A stretch of 64,000 bases of DNA from Clostridia bacterium. GTDB lineage: Bacteria > Bacillota > Clostridia > Monoglobales > Monoglobaceae. Both the position numbers and the translations under genes were made by a program. Where the stretch lies: positions 43,259-107,258 of the forward strand of contig JAGAUW010000011.1 of NCBI GenBank assembly GCA_017620615.1. Direction: 5' to 3'. Positions 18,791 to 29,649 of the stretch are shown here, in pieces. Below the pieces are notes generated by a model. It saw nothing but the letters and a program-made list of their open reading frames with translations. It was not told the origin of the DNA and made no database searches. The first letter of the stretch is position 1, and each line of letters opens with the position of its first letter.

Positions 18791-19159
18791 TTACTGAATT
18801 GTGCAAAGAGCAGAGCCTGCTTCAACAGCCTGACCGGCTGATACCATAACAGCAGTAACAGTACCGTCACTACCCGCCATGATTTCGTTTTCCATCTTCA
18901 TTGCTTCAAGAATCATAAGAACCTGACCGCATTTCACAGCGTCACCAGCCTTTACATTTACTGAAAGGATTGTACCGGGCATAGGAGCCTTAACTTCTTC
19001 ACCGGCACCAGGAGCTTGAGCGGGAGCAGGTGCAGCTGCGGGTGCAGGAGCAGGAGCCTGTGCAGGAGTCTGTTTTGAAACTGCTGCCTCTTCCTCTGAC
19101 ATAAGTTCGATTTCAATTTCATAAGCTGTTCCGTTTACGTTTACTTTATACTTTTTCAT
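18791..19159 (-). CDS. Biotin carboxyl carrier protein of the decarboxylase pump
   Basis: A 122-residue carrier that holds the carboxyl group on biotin between the alpha and beta subunits. The biotin-attachment motif EAMKMEN is present at about residues 89-95. The N-terminal part ([16 protein letters not shown]) is the usual start of decarboxylase carriers, and an Ala-Pro-rich linker (about 30-50) joins it to the biotinyl domain. This is the domain missing from the oadA gene in the same operon. It corresponds to GcdC or MmdC subunits and to the C-terminus of classical OadA. Confidence 0.93.
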   Translation of the reverse strand: MKKYKVNVNGTAYEIEIELMSEEEAAVSKQTPAQAPAPAPAAAPAPAQAPGAGEEVKAPMPGTILSVNVKAGDAVKCGQVLMILEAMKMENEIMAGSDGTVTAVMVSAGQAVEAGSALCTIQ

Positions 19160-19224
19160 TTTTTGAATACCTCCAAATTTATTATTTAATGTTCGCCAAA
19201 ACTTCTAGCAAAATTCGAGCAATA

Positions 19225-19500
19225 TTAAACTCTCTTAAAGGATAAAACCCTTATGTTGCTCACATCTGTACCCAATTCCTCTGCAATAACTGCACAAGTT
19301 CCGGCAATGATTGCCTGCTTGTCCTGTATAGGAAGTGAATTAGTAGCAGGAGCAGTATTTGCCACTGCAACTGGTGTAGTCGATGATTTTTTTGCAAATA
19401 ATCTTATCACAAAGCTGATAACACTACAAATAAAAACTATACAGATAAGCCCGATGAATACTGTTCCCATACCCATAAGGCAAACGAAAGTGTTGGACAT
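19225..19500 (-). CDS. oadG: Na+-pump decarboxylase small subunit (OadG family)
   Basis: A 91-residue single-pass membrane protein that stabilises the alpha-beta pump complex. It starts with the typical GMGTVFIGL membrane segment and ends in a soluble tail (IIAGTCAVIAEELGTDVSNIRVLSFKRV); the helix-rich tail with IAAVAAA-like character is characteristic of the OAD gamma family. First gene of the operon oadG-bccp-oadB-oadA, transcribed leftward. Strong ribosome site AAAGGAGG. Promoter at 19546-19574. Confidence 0.88.
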   Translation of the reverse strand: MSNTFVCLMGMGTVFIGLICIVFICSVISFVIRLFAKKSSTTPVAVANTAPATNSLPIQDKQAIIAGTCAVIAEELGTDVSNIRVLSFKRV

Positions 19501-19545
19501 AACAGACGCCTCCTTTCATTTGAATTCAAATTTTATCCATTTAAC

Positions 19546-19574
19546 ATAATATCACCTTTTTGGCAAGATTTCAA
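19546..19574 (-). promoter_or_regulatory. Promoter of the decarboxylase operon
   Basis: On the minus strand, -35 TTGAAA (19569-19574) and -10 TATTAT (19546-19551), 17-bp spacer. Confidence 0.7.
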
Positions 19575-19610
19575 TATAAAAAGCAAAAATTGTTAAATTT
19601 TTTTCAAACT

Positions 19611-19640
19611 AAAAAGGTGCTCCATAAGGAACACCTTTTT
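19611..19640 (-). terminator. Terminator of rpoB-rpoC
   Basis: Stem AAAAAGGTG/CACCTTTTT just past the rpoC stop, with a T run on the minus strand. Confidence 0.8.
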
Positions 19641-19657
19641 ATGCCTATTTATTTTGA

Positions 19658-22600
19658 CTATGCTGACGGAACAACCTCAACATCGCCATATTGAGCTGTG
19701 CCTGTACCTGCAGGAACAAGCTTACCAATGATAACGTTTTCTTTAAGTCCAACAAGCGGGTCAATCTTGCCTTTGATAGCAGCTTCCGTGAGAACTCTTG
19801 TTGTTTCCTGGAAGGAAGCAGCTGACAAGAATGAGTCTGTAGCAAGAGCTGCCTTTGTGATACCCATAAGAACCTCAGAATATTCTGCCTCACGGCCGCC
19901 TTCTTCGCGGACACGCTCATTGATTCTTTCGAGTTCATAACGTTCAACCAAAGAACCGGTAAGAAGATTTGTATCACCTGCATCTTCAACCTTCACCTTG
20001 TGCATCATCTGGCGAATAATAACCTCGATATGCTTATCGTTGATATCAACACCCTGAAGACGGTAAACACGCTGAACTTCCTGAATGAGATAATCCTGAA
20101 CAGCTGTATAGCCCTTGATAGCAAGGATATCATGAGGATTGATTGAACCTTCTGTGAGCTCGTCACCGGCAACAATCATTTGGTCCTCTCTCACCTTAAT
20201 GCGTGAGCCATAAGGAATGAGATAGGTTGCGCTGTCACCAATTTCATCATTAAGAATAGTAACTTCACGTTTCTTCTTGTTTTCAGAAATCTTCACGCGA
20301 CCGCCGATTTCTGCAATGATTGCAAGGCCCTTAGGCTTTCTTGCTTCGAAAAGTTCTTCGACACGGGGGAGACCCTGTGTAATATCATCACCTGCAACAC
20401 CGCCGGCATGGAAGGTACGCATTGTAAGCTGTGTACCTGGTTCACCGATGGACTGTGCAGCAATAATACCAACAGATTCACCGATATTGACCATTTCGCC
20501 ATTTGCAAGGTTGTGTCCGTAACATTTTGCACAAACACCCACCTTTGAACGGCACTTAAGCACGCTGCGGATTTTAACCTTTTCAACCCCTGCCGCAACG
20601 ATTTCATCTGCCTTATCTGAGGAAATCATATCCCCTGCTTTGCAGAGAACATCGCCGTTTTCGGCAACAACATCTTCACAAGCAAGACGTCCAACAAGTC
20701 TATCTTTGAGCTTTTCAATGATTTCATTGCCATCCTTAATATCAGAAACAACAATGCCGTCATTTGTTCCACAGTCATCTTCACGGATAATAACTTCCTG
20801 AGAAACGTCAACCAGACGACGTGTAAGATAACCTGAGTCGGCTGTACGGAGCGCTGTATCGGTAAGACCTTTACGAGCACCATGCGTTGAAATGAAGTAT
20901 TCAAGAACTGTAAGACCTTCACGGAAGTTAGCCTTAATAGGAATTTCGATTGTTCTACCTGACGTATCAGCCATAAGACCACGCATAGCAGCCAGCTGAC
21001 GCACCTGGTTTACGCTACCACGGGCTCCGGAATTCGCCATCATAAAGATTGGGTTGAGTTCGTCGAGGTTCTTCATAAGAGCATCAGTAACCTTGTTTGA
21101 GGTCTCGCTCCAAATGCTGATGACCTTCTGATAACGTTCTTCGTTTGTAAGAAGACCACGGAGATATTTCTTTGTAACCTTATCAATTTCCTCCTCTGCT
21201 TCCTTGAGGTAAACTTTCTTTTCAGCAGGGATTTCCATATCCGAAACGCCAACAGTGATAGCACCGCGGGTTGAATATTTAAAGCCCATAGCCTTTACAT
21301 CATCAAGGAGAGTAGCGGTTTCGGTGATGCCGTGAATTTTGATGCTCTTGTCAATAATCTGACCAAGCTTTTTCTTGTCAACACGGAAAGCAACTTCCAA
21401 TGCCAAAGCATTTTCAGGCTTGCTTCTGTCAACAAAACCAAGGTCCTGAGGAATCTTTTCATTGAATATAAGACGTCCAACAGTTGCATCAATGATACCG
21501 GTAACTGTCTCGCCATTTATCTCACGACTCACTCTCACCTTAATAGGCGCGTGAAGTCCAACAGCGCCGTTGGCATAAGCAAGAGTAGCTTCGTTTTCAG
21601 AACCAAACACCTTGCCTGCACCAATTTCGTCATCAATCTGAATTGTAAGGTAATAGCTTCCAAGCACCATATCCTGAGTAGGAACAGTAACAGGATTACC
21701 ATCCTGTGGCTTGAGAAGGTTATTTGCAGAAAGCATCAAAAATCTTGCTTCCGCCTGAGCTTCTGCAGATAAGGGAAGGTGAACAGCCATCTGGTCACCA
21801 TCAAAGTCAGCATTAAACGCTGTACATACAAGAGGATGAAGTTTAAGAGCCTTACCCTCAACAAGAACGGGTTCAAACGCCTGAATACCAAGGCGGTGAA
21901 GTGTTGGAGCACGGTTAAGGAGAACCGGATGCTCTGAAATTACGCTTTCAAGCACGTCCCAAACCTCTGGGCGAACACGTTCAACCATACGTTTTGCTGA
22001 TTTTATATTGTGTGCAAGACCGTCTTCCACCAACTTTTTCATAACAAATGGCTTGAAAAGTTCAAGAGCCATTTTCTTTGGAAGACCGCACTGATAAATC
22101 TTGAGTTCCGGTCCAACAACGATAACACTACGTCCTGAATAGTCAACACGCTTACCAAGAAGGTTCTGACGGAAACGTCCCTGCTTACCTTTCAGCATAT
22201 CCGAAAGCGATTTAAGCGGACGGTTGCCGGGGCCTGTAACAGGTCTGCCACGTCTTCCGTTGTCGATTAAAGCATCAACTGCTTCCTGAAGCATTCTCTT
22301 TTCATTTCTTACGATAATTTCAGGAGCGCCGAGATCAAGAAGTCTCTTGAGACGGTTGTTTCTGTTTATAACTCTTCTGTAAAGGTCATTGAGGTCGGAT
22401 GTTGCAAATCTGCCACCGTCAAGCTGAACCATAGGTCTGATTTCCGGAGGAATTACCGGAATAACAGGCATAATCATCCACTCTGGCTTATTTCCTGACT
22501 GACGGAATGAGTCAACAACCTCTAAACGTCTTACTGTTCTGATTTTCTTCTGACCCTTTGCGCCGTCAAGGTCGGCCTTCAGTTCTTCATAAAGAGCTTC

Positions 22601-23155
22601 AAGATCAATAGCTTTCAGCATTTCAAGAACTGCCTCAGCACCCATACCTGCACGGAATGCATCGTTTCCGTATTTTTCACATTCTTCGCGGTATTCCTTT
22701 TCGCTCAAGATCTGGTTTTTCATAAGACCTGTTTTGCCTGGGTCAATAACCACGTATGCTGCAAAATAGAGAACCTTTTCAAGAACTCTTGGTGACATAT
22801 CAAGGATAAGACCCATACGGCTGGGAATACCCTTGAAATACCAGATGTGTGAAACAGGAACAGCAAGCTCAATGTGTCCCATACGCTCACGACGGACCTT
22901 TGAACGTGTAACTTCAACGCCGCATCGGTCGCAGACAACGCCCTTATAACGAACACGCTTGTATTTTCCACAGTTACACTCCCAGTCTTTCTGTGGCCCA
23001 AAAATTCTTTCACAGAAAAGACCGTCCTTTTCTGGCTTTAATGTTCTGTAGTTTATTGTTTCCGGCTTTTTAACCTCACCGTGAGACCATTCTCTGATCT
23101 TTTCGGGTGAAGCAAGGCCTATCTGAATGGCATCAAAACTTTGATATTCTGACAT
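19658..23155 (-). CDS. rpoC: DNA-directed RNA polymerase beta-prime subunit
   Basis: Catalytic subunit of RNA polymerase. The active-site [12 protein letters not shown] magnesium motif is intact. The N-terminal zinc site is CNCGKYKR...CDRCG, and the second zinc site is [13 protein letters not shown]. About 1165 residues, the compact Firmicute form. I prefer ATG 23155 because the protein then begins [17 protein letters not shown], as in relatives; an upstream GTG at 23182 adds nine residues. Neither has a strong ribosome site. It follows rpoB with a gap of about 90 bases and ends at a terminator. Confidence 0.97.
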   Translation of the reverse strand: MSEYQSFDAIQIGLASPEKIREWSHGEVKKPETINYRTLKPEKDGLFCERIFGPQKDWECNCGKYKRVRYKGVVCDRCGVEVTRSKVRRERMGHIELAVPVSHIWYFKGIPSRMGLILDMSPRVLEKVLYFAAYVVIDPGKTGLMKNQILSEKEYREECEKYGNDAFRAGMGAEAVLEMLKAIDLEALYEELKADLDGAKGQKKIRTVRRLEVVDSFRQSGNKPEWMIMPVIPVIPPEIRPMVQLDGGRFATSDLNDLYRRVINRNNRLKRLLDLGAPEIIVRNEKRMLQEAVDALIDNGRRGRPVTGPGNRPLKSLSDMLKGKQGRFRQNLLGKRVDYSGRSVIVVGPELKIYQCGLPKKMALELFKPFVMKKLVEDGLAHNIKSAKRMVERVRPEVWDVLESVISEHPVLLNRAPTLHRLGIQAFEPVLVEGKALKLHPLVCTAFNADFDGDQMAVHLPLSAEAQAEARFLMLSANNLLKPQDGNPVTVPTQDMVLGSYYLTIQIDDEIGAGKVFGSENEATLAYANGAVGLHAPIKVRVSREINGETVTGIIDATVGRLIFNEKIPQDLGFVDRSKPENALALEVAFRVDKKKLGQIIDKSIKIHGITETATLLDDVKAMGFKYSTRGAITVGVSDMEIPAEKKVYLKEAEEEIDKVTKKYLRGLLTNEERYQKVISIWSETSNKVTDALMKNLDELNPIFMMANSGARGSVNQVRQLAAMRGLMADTSGRTIEIPIKANFREGLTVLEYFISTHGARKGLTDTALRTADSGYLTRRLVDVSQEVIIREDDCGTNDGIVVSDIKDGNEIIEKLKDRLVGRLACEDVVAENGDVLCKAGDMISSDKADEIVAAGVEKVKIRSVLKCRSKVGVCAKCYGHNLANGEMVNIGESVGIIAAQSIGEPGTQLTMRTFHAGGVAGDDITQGLPRVEELFEARKPKGLAIIAEIGGRVKISENKKKREVTILNDEIGDSATYLIPYGSRIKVREDQMIVAGDELTEGSINPHDILAIKGYTAVQDYLIQEVQRVYRLQGVDINDKHIEVIIRQMMHKVKVEDAGDTNLLTGSLVERYELERINERVREEGGREAEYSEVLMGITKAALATDSFLSAASFQETTRVLTEAAIKGKIDPLVGLKENVIIGKLVPAGTGTAQYGDVEVVPSA

Positions 23156-23248
23156 ACAATAATCACTCGACTTTCTGCTCACAAATATATCAATCGCCTA
23201 GTTCTCCGCTATGAGCGACAGAGGATAGGTTGTAAAAATCAACTAAAA

Positions 23249-26200
23249 TTAAAGCTCTTCGTCTGATTCATCAAGGTCTTCTGCATCAAGTGCTGCAAAA
23301 GCCTCGGCCATCATATCAAAGCCGCTGCCTTCAAGATCATCGTCCGCATCTTCCTCTTCTTCATCAAAGTCATAGAAGATTTCTTCATCAAGAAGGTCGC
23401 CCTCTGCTTCTTCAGCAGGAACCGCCGCCGGAGCGTCTTCCGGGGCATCCTCTGCTCTGTCAATTTTTACCGGTAAATCATCACCATCTTCGTCAGTACA
23501 TTCCTTGAGGAACACTTCATTGCCGTCAGAGTCAAGAACTTTAACATCGAGAGCAAGGCTCTGGAGTTCTTTGATAAGGACTTTGAATGATTCAGGAATG
23601 CCGGGCTTTGGAATGTTTTCGCCCTTAACGATTGCTTCGTAAGTTTTAACACGGCCAACAACGTCGTCAGATTTAACTGTCAGAATTTCCTGAAGTGTGT
23701 ATGCCGCACCATAAGCTTCGAGTGCCCAAACTTCCATTTCACCGAATCTCTGACCACCGAACTGAGCTTTACCACCAAGTGGCTGCTGAGTAACCAGTGA
23801 GTAAGGACCGGTAGAACGTGCATGTATTTTGTCATCAACAAGGTGAGCAAGCTTCAGCATATGCATATAGCCAACTGTTACGCGATTGTCAAAGGGCTCA
23901 CCGGTTCGACCGTCATAAAGAACAGTCTTTCCGTCACGCTCATAGCCTGCCTGTTCCAAAGCATCCATAATATCATCTTCGTTTGCTCCGTCAAACACCG
24001 GAGTTGCAACCTTCCAGCCAAGGGCCTTTGCCGCATAGCCAAGGTGAACCTCAAGCACCTGCCCGATATTCATACGTGAAGGAACGCCCAGGGGGTTGAG
24101 AACAATCTGGAGGGGTGTGCCATCAGGAAGGAAAGGCATATCTTCTTCAGGAAGAATTCTTGAAATAACACCCTTGTTTCCGTGGCGACCCGCCATCTTG
24201 TCACCAACAGAGATTTTTCTCTTCTGGGCGATGTAGCAACGAACTATCTGAGTAACACCAGGGGGAAGCTCGTCGCTGTTTTCACGTGTAAATACTTTCA
24301 CGTCAACAATGATACCATATTCACCGTGGGGAACACGGAGTGATGTATCTCGGACTTCGCGTGCTTTCTCACCAAAGATTGCACGGAGAAGTCTTTCTTC
24401 GGCACTGAGTTCGGTTTCACCCTTGGGTGTAACCTTACCAACCAATATATCACCGCTTGAAACCTCAGCACCGATACGGATAATACCACGCTCGTCCAAA
24501 TCCTTGAGAGCGTCTTCGCCCACGTTTGGAATGTCCCGTGTAATTTCTTCCGGACCAAGCTTTGTGTCGCGGGATTCGATTTCATATTCTTCAATATGAA
24601 TTGAAGTAAGAATATCGTCTTTAACAAGCTGTTCACTGATGAGCATAGCATCCTCATAGTTATAACCTTCCCAGGTCATAAAGCCGATGAGAATGTTTCG
24701 TCCAAGGCCGATTTCACCATTCTGGGTTGAAGGACCATCAGCAATGATGTCGCCTTTTTCAACGTGTTCGCCCGCTGAAACAATGGGGCGCTGATTGATG
24801 CACATACCTTGGTTCGAACGCATGAATTTGATAAGCTTGTATGTGTCGGTTTCGCCATCATCTGTCTTTATTTCAATCTGACGTGCAGAAACCTTTGTAA
24901 CTGTACCGCTGTTTTTCGCAAGAACACAAACACCGGAGTCTTTTGCGGTTTTGTGCTCCATACCTGTACCGATAATCGGTGATTCAGGAACAAGAAGCGG
25001 AACTGCCTGACGCTGCATGTTTGAACCCATGAGGGCACGGTTAGCATCGTCGTTTTCAAGGAATGGAATCATCGCCGTAGCAATTGAAGTAACCTGTCTT
25101 GGAGATACGTCCATATAGTCAACCACGCATTTTCCGGGCTCGGCTGAAACTTCAAGGAATTCATCTCTGTATCTGGTGACAACCTTTTTAGCGATAAATT
25201 TGTTGTTTTCGTCAAGCTCTTCATTTGCCTGAGCGATATAGAAGCCGTCTTCTGTGTCCGCAGCCATATATTCAACTGTGTCAGTAACGCATCCGGTAGC
25301 TTTGTCAACCTTGCGGTAAGGAGCTTCGATGAAGCCGTATTCATTTACCTTTGCAAAGCCTGAAAGTGAGTTGATAAGACCGATATTCGGACCTTCAGGA
25401 GTTTCAATAGGACACATACGTCCATAATGTGAATGGTGAACGTCACGGACTTCAACGCCGGCACGTTCTCTTGAAAGACCACCGGGACCAAGAGCTGAAA
25501 GTCTTCTCTTGTGAGTAAGCTCACCAAGGGGGTTAATTTGGTCCATAAACTGTGAAAGCTGTGATGAACCAAAGAATTCTTTAATTGCCGATGTCACAGG
25601 ACGGATATTGATAAGCGTCTGAGGTGTAACAACGTCCAAATCCTGAGTGGACATTCTTTCACGGACAACACGTTCCATTCTTGAAAGACCAATTCTGAAC
25701 TGGTTTTGAAGAAGCTCACCAACAGAGCGCAGACGTCGGTTTCCAAGGTGGTCAATATCATCAACGGTTCCAACACCTGCAGCAAGGTTTCCTACATATG
25801 AAATGGAAGCCATTATGTCATCAACCAAAATGTGCTTTGGAATAAGCTCATCACGTCTGTCACGAAGAGCACTCTTAAATTCGTCAGAATTCACATCAGG
25901 GAACTCGTCCATAATTTCTTTAAGAACTGTATAACGCACCTTTTCATTGATGCCGTATTCTCTCGGATTGTAATCAACCAAATTAGCAAGGTCTGTCATT
26001 CCGTTTGAAATAACACGAGTCTTGTGTTCGTCATCAACCTTAAGTGTGATTGCGTTTACATTTGCTTTTTCAAGAGCGAGAGCTATTTCACGAGTGATTG
26101 TTTCACCCTCTGAAACAAGAAGCTCGCCTGTTTCTTTATCAATAATTGTTTCAGCAGATATATGACCTGTAATTCGGGCAGCAAGTGCCAACTTTTTGTT

Positions 26201-27022
26201 GAACTTATAACGTCCAACTCTTGCCAAGTCATATCTCTTGGGGTCAAAGAAGAGGTTTGTAATAAGTGATTTTGCACTTTCAACCGTTGGGGGTTCGCCC
26301 GGACGGAGCTTTCTGTAAATTTCAAGAAGACCTTCTTCAACTGTTTTTGTAGTATCCTTTTCCATGGTGCTCATAATACGATCATCTTCGCCAAAGAGGT
26401 CAATGATTTCAGCATCTGTGCCAAAGCCAAGAGCACGGATAAGAACGGTGATTGGAGTCTTTCTCATTTTGTCAATCTTTACGTGGAAGATGTCGTTGCT
26501 GTCAGTTTCATATTCAAGCCATGCACCACGGTTGGGTATAACCTGAGATGAGAAAAGCTTCTTTCCGATTTTGTCAAACTTTTCAGCAAAATACACGCTT
26601 GGGGCGCGGACAAGCTGACTGACGATAACTCGTTCAGCACCGTTTATGATAAAAGTGCCTGAGGGTGTCATTATGGGGAAATCACCCATAAAAATCTCCT
26701 GTTCCTTGACTTCGCCGGTTTCCTTATTGATAAGACGCACCTTTACTCTGAGGGGAGCAGCGTATGTAGCGTCACGCTCTTTGCACTCCTCAATGTCATA
26801 TTTGGGGGTCATATCTATTCTGTAATCAATAAATTCCAGAATGAGGTTTCCCGCATAGTCAGTGATAGGTGACACATCGTGGAATACTTCTTTCAGACCT
26901 TCTTCCAGAAACCAGTCATAAGAATTTTTCTGGATTTCGATAAGGTTGGGCATGTCAATAACTTCCCTAATCTTACCATAGCTCATTCGGGTATTTTTGC
27001 CAAGTTGCACCGGATGTACCAT
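23249..27022 (-). CDS. rpoB: DNA-directed RNA polymerase beta subunit
   Basis: The 1257-residue beta subunit. The rifampicin region reads [30 protein letters not shown] split over the expected cluster, and it shows the wild-type residues for sensitivity. RHGNKGVIS and [19 protein letters not shown] are conserved catalytic-core signatures. The C-terminus ends in a long acidic tail of about 60 residues, rich in Asp and Glu (about 1200-1257), as seen in several Clostridia. GAGGTGA precedes the ATG. The usual upstream rplJ-rplL genes are absent; the operon has its own promoter at 27258-27286 and a leader of about 230 bases. Confidence 0.98.
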   Translation of the reverse strand: MVHPVQLGKNTRMSYGKIREVIDMPNLIEIQKNSYDWFLEEGLKEVFHDVSPITDYAGNLILEFIDYRIDMTPKYDIEECKERDATYAAPLRVKVRLINKETGEVKEQEIFMGDFPIMTPSGTFIINGAERVIVSQLVRAPSVYFAEKFDKIGKKLFSSQVIPNRGAWLEYETDSNDIFHVKIDKMRKTPITVLIRALGFGTDAEIIDLFGEDDRIMSTMEKDTTKTVEEGLLEIYRKLRPGEPPTVESAKSLITNLFFDPKRYDLARVGRYKFNKKLALAARITGHISAETIIDKETGELLVSEGETITREIALALEKANVNAITLKVDDEHKTRVISNGMTDLANLVDYNPREYGINEKVRYTVLKEIMDEFPDVNSDEFKSALRDRRDELIPKHILVDDIMASISYVGNLAAGVGTVDDIDHLGNRRLRSVGELLQNQFRIGLSRMERVVRERMSTQDLDVVTPQTLINIRPVTSAIKEFFGSSQLSQFMDQINPLGELTHKRRLSALGPGGLSRERAGVEVRDVHHSHYGRMCPIETPEGPNIGLINSLSGFAKVNEYGFIEAPYRKVDKATGCVTDTVEYMAADTEDGFYIAQANEELDENNKFIAKKVVTRYRDEFLEVSAEPGKCVVDYMDVSPRQVTSIATAMIPFLENDDANRALMGSNMQRQAVPLLVPESPIIGTGMEHKTAKDSGVCVLAKNSGTVTKVSARQIEIKTDDGETDTYKLIKFMRSNQGMCINQRPIVSAGEHVEKGDIIADGPSTQNGEIGLGRNILIGFMTWEGYNYEDAMLISEQLVKDDILTSIHIEEYEIESRDTKLGPEEITRDIPNVGEDALKDLDERGIIRIGAEVSSGDILVGKVTPKGETELSAEERLLRAIFGEKAREVRDTSLRVPHGEYGIIVDVKVFTRENSDELPPGVTQIVRCYIAQKRKISVGDKMAGRHGNKGVISRILPEEDMPFLPDGTPLQIVLNPLGVPSRMNIGQVLEVHLGYAAKALGWKVATPVFDGANEDDIMDALEQAGYERDGKTVLYDGRTGEPFDNRVTVGYMHMLKLAHLVDDKIHARSTGPYSLVTQQPLGGKAQFGGQRFGEMEVWALEAYGAAYTLQEILTVKSDDVVGRVKTYEAIVKGENIPKPGIPESFKVLIKELQSLALDVKVLDSDGNEVFLKECTDEDGDDLPVKIDRAEDAPEDAPAAVPAEEAEGDLLDEEIFYDFDEEEEDADDDLEGSGFDMMAEAFAALDAEDLDESDEEL

Positions 27023-27095
27023 AAAAAAATCACCTCTTCGTAATATTTGCCGTTCGGCTTTTGCCCAGCAGAATAGTATATAAACTCATATAGCG

Positions 27096-27111
27096 ACACA
27101 ATATATTGTGT
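27096..27111. promoter_or_regulatory. Perfect 16-bp palindrome ACACAATATATTGTGT in the rpoB leader (NrdR-box-like)
   Basis: The site reads identically on both strands and shares ACACAATATAT with both boxes in front of nrdD. It lies 74 bases before the rpoB start and about 140 bases downstream of the main promoter. A weak second promoter-like pair (TTGTGT and TATACT, about 15-bp spacer) overlaps it. Confidence 0.6.
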
Positions 27112-27257
27112 GATTTTTGCCAAAACTGGAAAAAATTTCACAAAAATATTTTAAACAACTATTGCAATTTTCATACACCTGTGATATACTGCAAATACAG
27201 TAAAAAATAAGGGTGAAATTGAAAAATACGCAAAAGTATGCACTATAATAGACTAGT

Positions 27258-27286
27258 ATTGTATCATAAGGTTTTACCTTTGTCAA
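27258..27286 (-). promoter_or_regulatory. Main promoter of rpoB-rpoC
   Basis: On the minus strand, -35 TTGACA (27281-27286) and -10 TACAAT (27258-27263), 17-bp spacer. Confidence 0.85.
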
Positions 27287-27384
27287 TATTTTTTGCAAAA
27301 TTTTGGTGAAAATATTATTTTAATTGGACATTGGACAATTCGGACGATGTCCATTGTTTCATATTCAGGGGAGGTTGACAAGAA

Positions 27385-28248
27385 TTGGAGCTATACAATC
27401 CGTCTCAGCTTAAAAAAGTAATCGAAAGCTTTGGCTTTTCATTTTCAAAATCACTGGGTCAGAATTTTCTTATAGATAAAAACGTTCTTGACAGCATCGT
27501 TTCAGCATCTGGTGTTTCAAAAGACTCCTGCGCCCTTGAAATCGGCCCCGGAGCAGGGGTTTTAACCCGCGAATTGGCAAAGGCTTCAAAATCGGTTGTT
27601 GCGGTTGAAATTGACAAAAGCCTTATGCCTCTTCTCGACCACACTTTGAGCGAATTTGACAACGTAAAGGTGGTCAACGAGGACGTCCTCAAGGTTGACC
27701 TGGAAAAACTGATTGAAGAAAACTTCGGGGATAGCGATGTCCACGTTGTTGCAAATCTTCCTTATTACATAACAACCCCAATTATAATGAAATTTCTCGA
27801 AGAAAACGTAAAAATCAAATCCCTCACCGTTATGGTACAAAAGGAAGTTGCCGACCGAATGGCAGCACTCCCCGGCGGAAAAGACTATGGTGCACTGTCC
27901 CTTGCGGTACAGTTTTATACTGTCCCTAAAATTGTGGTAAAAGCCGAGCCACACTGCTTTATGCCCCAACCAAAAGTTGCATCAGTTGTGATAAGACTTG
28001 CCGTGACCAATGAACCAACAGTAAATGTAAGAAATAAGAAACTGATGTTTGCAATAATAAAATCGGCTTTTGGACAGCGGAGAAAGACACTTCTCAACGC
28101 CCTTTCAAAAAGCCCCTATATAAATATAGAAAAAGAAAAACTTTTATCCGCCCTCTCGGAGCTTGGCTTTGACCCCAATATCCGGGGGGAAAAGCTGAGC
28201 CTTTCGGACTTTGCAAAGCTTTCGGATTATCTTGAGGAGGAAAAATAA
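27385..28248 (+). CDS. rsmA: 16S rRNA adenine dimethyltransferase KsgA/RsmA
   Basis: Dimethylates two adenines in helix 45 of 16S rRNA during 30S maturation. The 287-residue protein has the SAM-binding loop EIGPGAGVLT at about residues 53-62 and the catalytic NLPYYI motif at about 126-131. The TTG start at 27385 lies 10 bases after AGGGGAGG. yhbY follows after one base, so the two ribosome-assembly genes are coupled. Transcribed divergently from rpoB. Confidence 0.96.
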   Translation: MELYNPSQLKKVIESFGFSFSKSLGQNFLIDKNVLDSIVSASGVSKDSCALEIGPGAGVLTRELAKASKSVVAVEIDKSLMPLLDHTLSEFDNVKVVNEDVLKVDLEKLIEENFGDSDVHVVANLPYYITTPIIMKFLEENVKIKSLTVMVQKEVADRMAALPGGKDYGALSLAVQFYTVPKIVVKAEPHCFMPQPKVASVVIRLAVTNEPTVNVRNKKLMFAIIKSAFGQRRKTLLNALSKSPYINIEKEKLLSALSELGFDPNIRGEKLSLSDFAKLSDYLEEEK

Positions 28249-28249
28249 A

Positions 28250-28531
28250 ATGACAAGCAAAGAAAGAGCATATCTTCGCGGACTCGCAAGCCAAATTCCG
28301 AGTCTTTATCAAGTTGGAAAGGACGGCATCGGCGAGAATATGATTGAGCAGATTAAAAATGCGCTTAATGCCCGTGAACTTATAAAGGTTCACGTTCTTG
28401 AAAACTCTATGATGACAGCAAGGGAAGCAGCAGAAGAACTGGCAAAGGAAACAGCGTCTCAGGTTGTTCAGGTTATCGGCAACAAGTTTGTTCTTTATAA
28501 ACGTACCGACAAAAACCTTTGCGAAATGTAA
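28250..28531 (+). CDS. yhbY: YhbY/CRM-domain RNA-binding protein
   Basis: A 93-residue protein of the CRS1-YhbY family, which binds pre-50S particles. The N-terminus MTSKERAYLRGLA and the VGKDG loop with KVHVLEN and ELIKVHV segments are characteristic. The start at 28250 follows GAGGAGG within the end of ksgA; a longer frame would overlap ksgA without a ribosome site. Length is normal for the family. Confidence 0.93.
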   Translation: MTSKERAYLRGLASQIPSLYQVGKDGIGENMIEQIKNALNARELIKVHVLENSMMTAREAAEELAKETASQVVQVIGNKFVLYKRTDKNLCEM

Positions 28532-28569
28532 AATCTTTGTTAATTTGGCGTTATATCCATATGGATTTA

Positions 28570-28598
28570 TTGACGCTAACAAAAAACAGTGATATAAT
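28570..28598 (+). promoter_or_regulatory. Promoter of the LCP gene
   Basis: -35 TTGACG (28570-28575) and -10 TATAAT (28593-28598), 17-bp spacer. Confidence 0.8.
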
Positions 28599-28659
28599 TG
28601 AAAAAACGTGTTTATCTTATCGACAAAAAATTTGTTTTACAGAAAGAAATGATTTTGAT

Positions 28660-29628
28660 ATGTTCAGCAAAAAAGGAAAAATAGTTTTAGCTTTCATATG
28701 CGTTTTGTGTCTGGTGGTTGCTACCACCGGAGGAGTTTTGTCTGCCAAACTTCTTGCAAATCTCTATCTTGGCGAGGGCATAACTCTTGCTTCCCTCGAC
28801 AAACAATCAGACGGCGTGGGTATTGTCAATATCCTCCTTCTGGGCGTTGACGAGGGCGGAATGCGCAGCGACACCATTATGCTTGTAAGTATGAACGGCA
28901 GAACAAAGGATATAAACATCATTTCCATTCCCCGTGATACACGAATTCCTATGGGAAAAGGCTATCAGAAAATAAATGCCGCCATCGGCGTGGGTGCATC
29001 TGAAGTCAAACGCGGAAACCTTCAGGAGCCCGAAGAACTCAGCGTTCAAAAGGTAAAGCTTATCACCGGACTTCCTGTTCACTACTTTATGAGCGTTAAC
29101 TTTGACGGCTTTAAGGAGATAATTGATGCCCTCGGTGGCGTTGATTTCAACATCCCTTTCCATATGAAATACGACGATCCCGTTCAAAATCTTCACATCG
29201 ACCTGAAACCCGGTATGCAGCACCTTGACGGCAAGGCCGCTCACGATTTTATGAGATTCAGACAGGGCAATCCGGGATACAAAGGTTATGTAACAGGAGA
29301 TTTGGGCAGAATAGAGGCACAGCAGGCATTCATAAAAGAGCTTATCCAACAAAAACTTCAGCCAAAATATCTGCTTCGTGCAAAAGATATTTTTGACGTT
29401 GTATGCGATAACGTAAGAACAAACTACACAGCAAAGGATTTGCTTTCGCACCTTGGCACAATCAGCAAGATTTCATCCGAAAATGTTACTATGCATCAGC
29501 TACCGGGCTATCCGCAGACAATAAACGGAATTTCATATTACATCTGTGATACCGCAAAAATGACCGAACTTGCTGAGGACTTTTTCAGCCCCCGGGCAGG
29601 AGAGAAAAACGAAGAAACCCAAGAATAA
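28660..29628 (+). CDS. LytR-CpsA-Psr (LCP) family cell-wall polymer ligase
   Basis: LCP enzymes move lipid-linked polysaccharide or teichoic acid onto peptidoglycan outside the cell. The 322-residue protein has an N-terminal membrane anchor (about residues 8-32). Then follows the LCP domain with NILLLGVDEGGMRSDTIM and the basic pyrophosphate-binding IPRDTRIP, and a later RFRQGN segment. ATG 28660 starts the membrane anchor; upstream in-frame codons precede the promoter's likely transcript start and are ignored. The next gene is a glycosyltransferase-pyruvyltransferase fusion, so this pair probably builds and attaches a secondary wall polymer. Confidence 0.92.
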   Translation: MFSKKGKIVLAFICVLCLVVATTGGVLSAKLLANLYLGEGITLASLDKQSDGVGIVNILLLGVDEGGMRSDTIMLVSMNGRTKDINIISIPRDTRIPMGKGYQKINAAIGVGASEVKRGNLQEPEELSVQKVKLITGLPVHYFMSVNFDGFKEIIDALGGVDFNIPFHMKYDDPVQNLHIDLKPGMQHLDGKAAHDFMRFRQGNPGYKGYVTGDLGRIEAQQAFIKELIQQKLQPKYLLRAKDIFDVVCDNVRTNYTAKDLLSHLGTISKISSENVTMHQLPGYPQTINGISYYICDTAKMTELAEDFFSPRAGEKNEETQE

Positions 29629-29649
29629 ATAAAGGACAGGAATTTTTGT

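Noticed and set aside
20000..26500. Many long open frames opposite rpoB and rpoC
   Set aside because: They are antisense shadows of highly biased codons, with no ribosome sites or family similarity.
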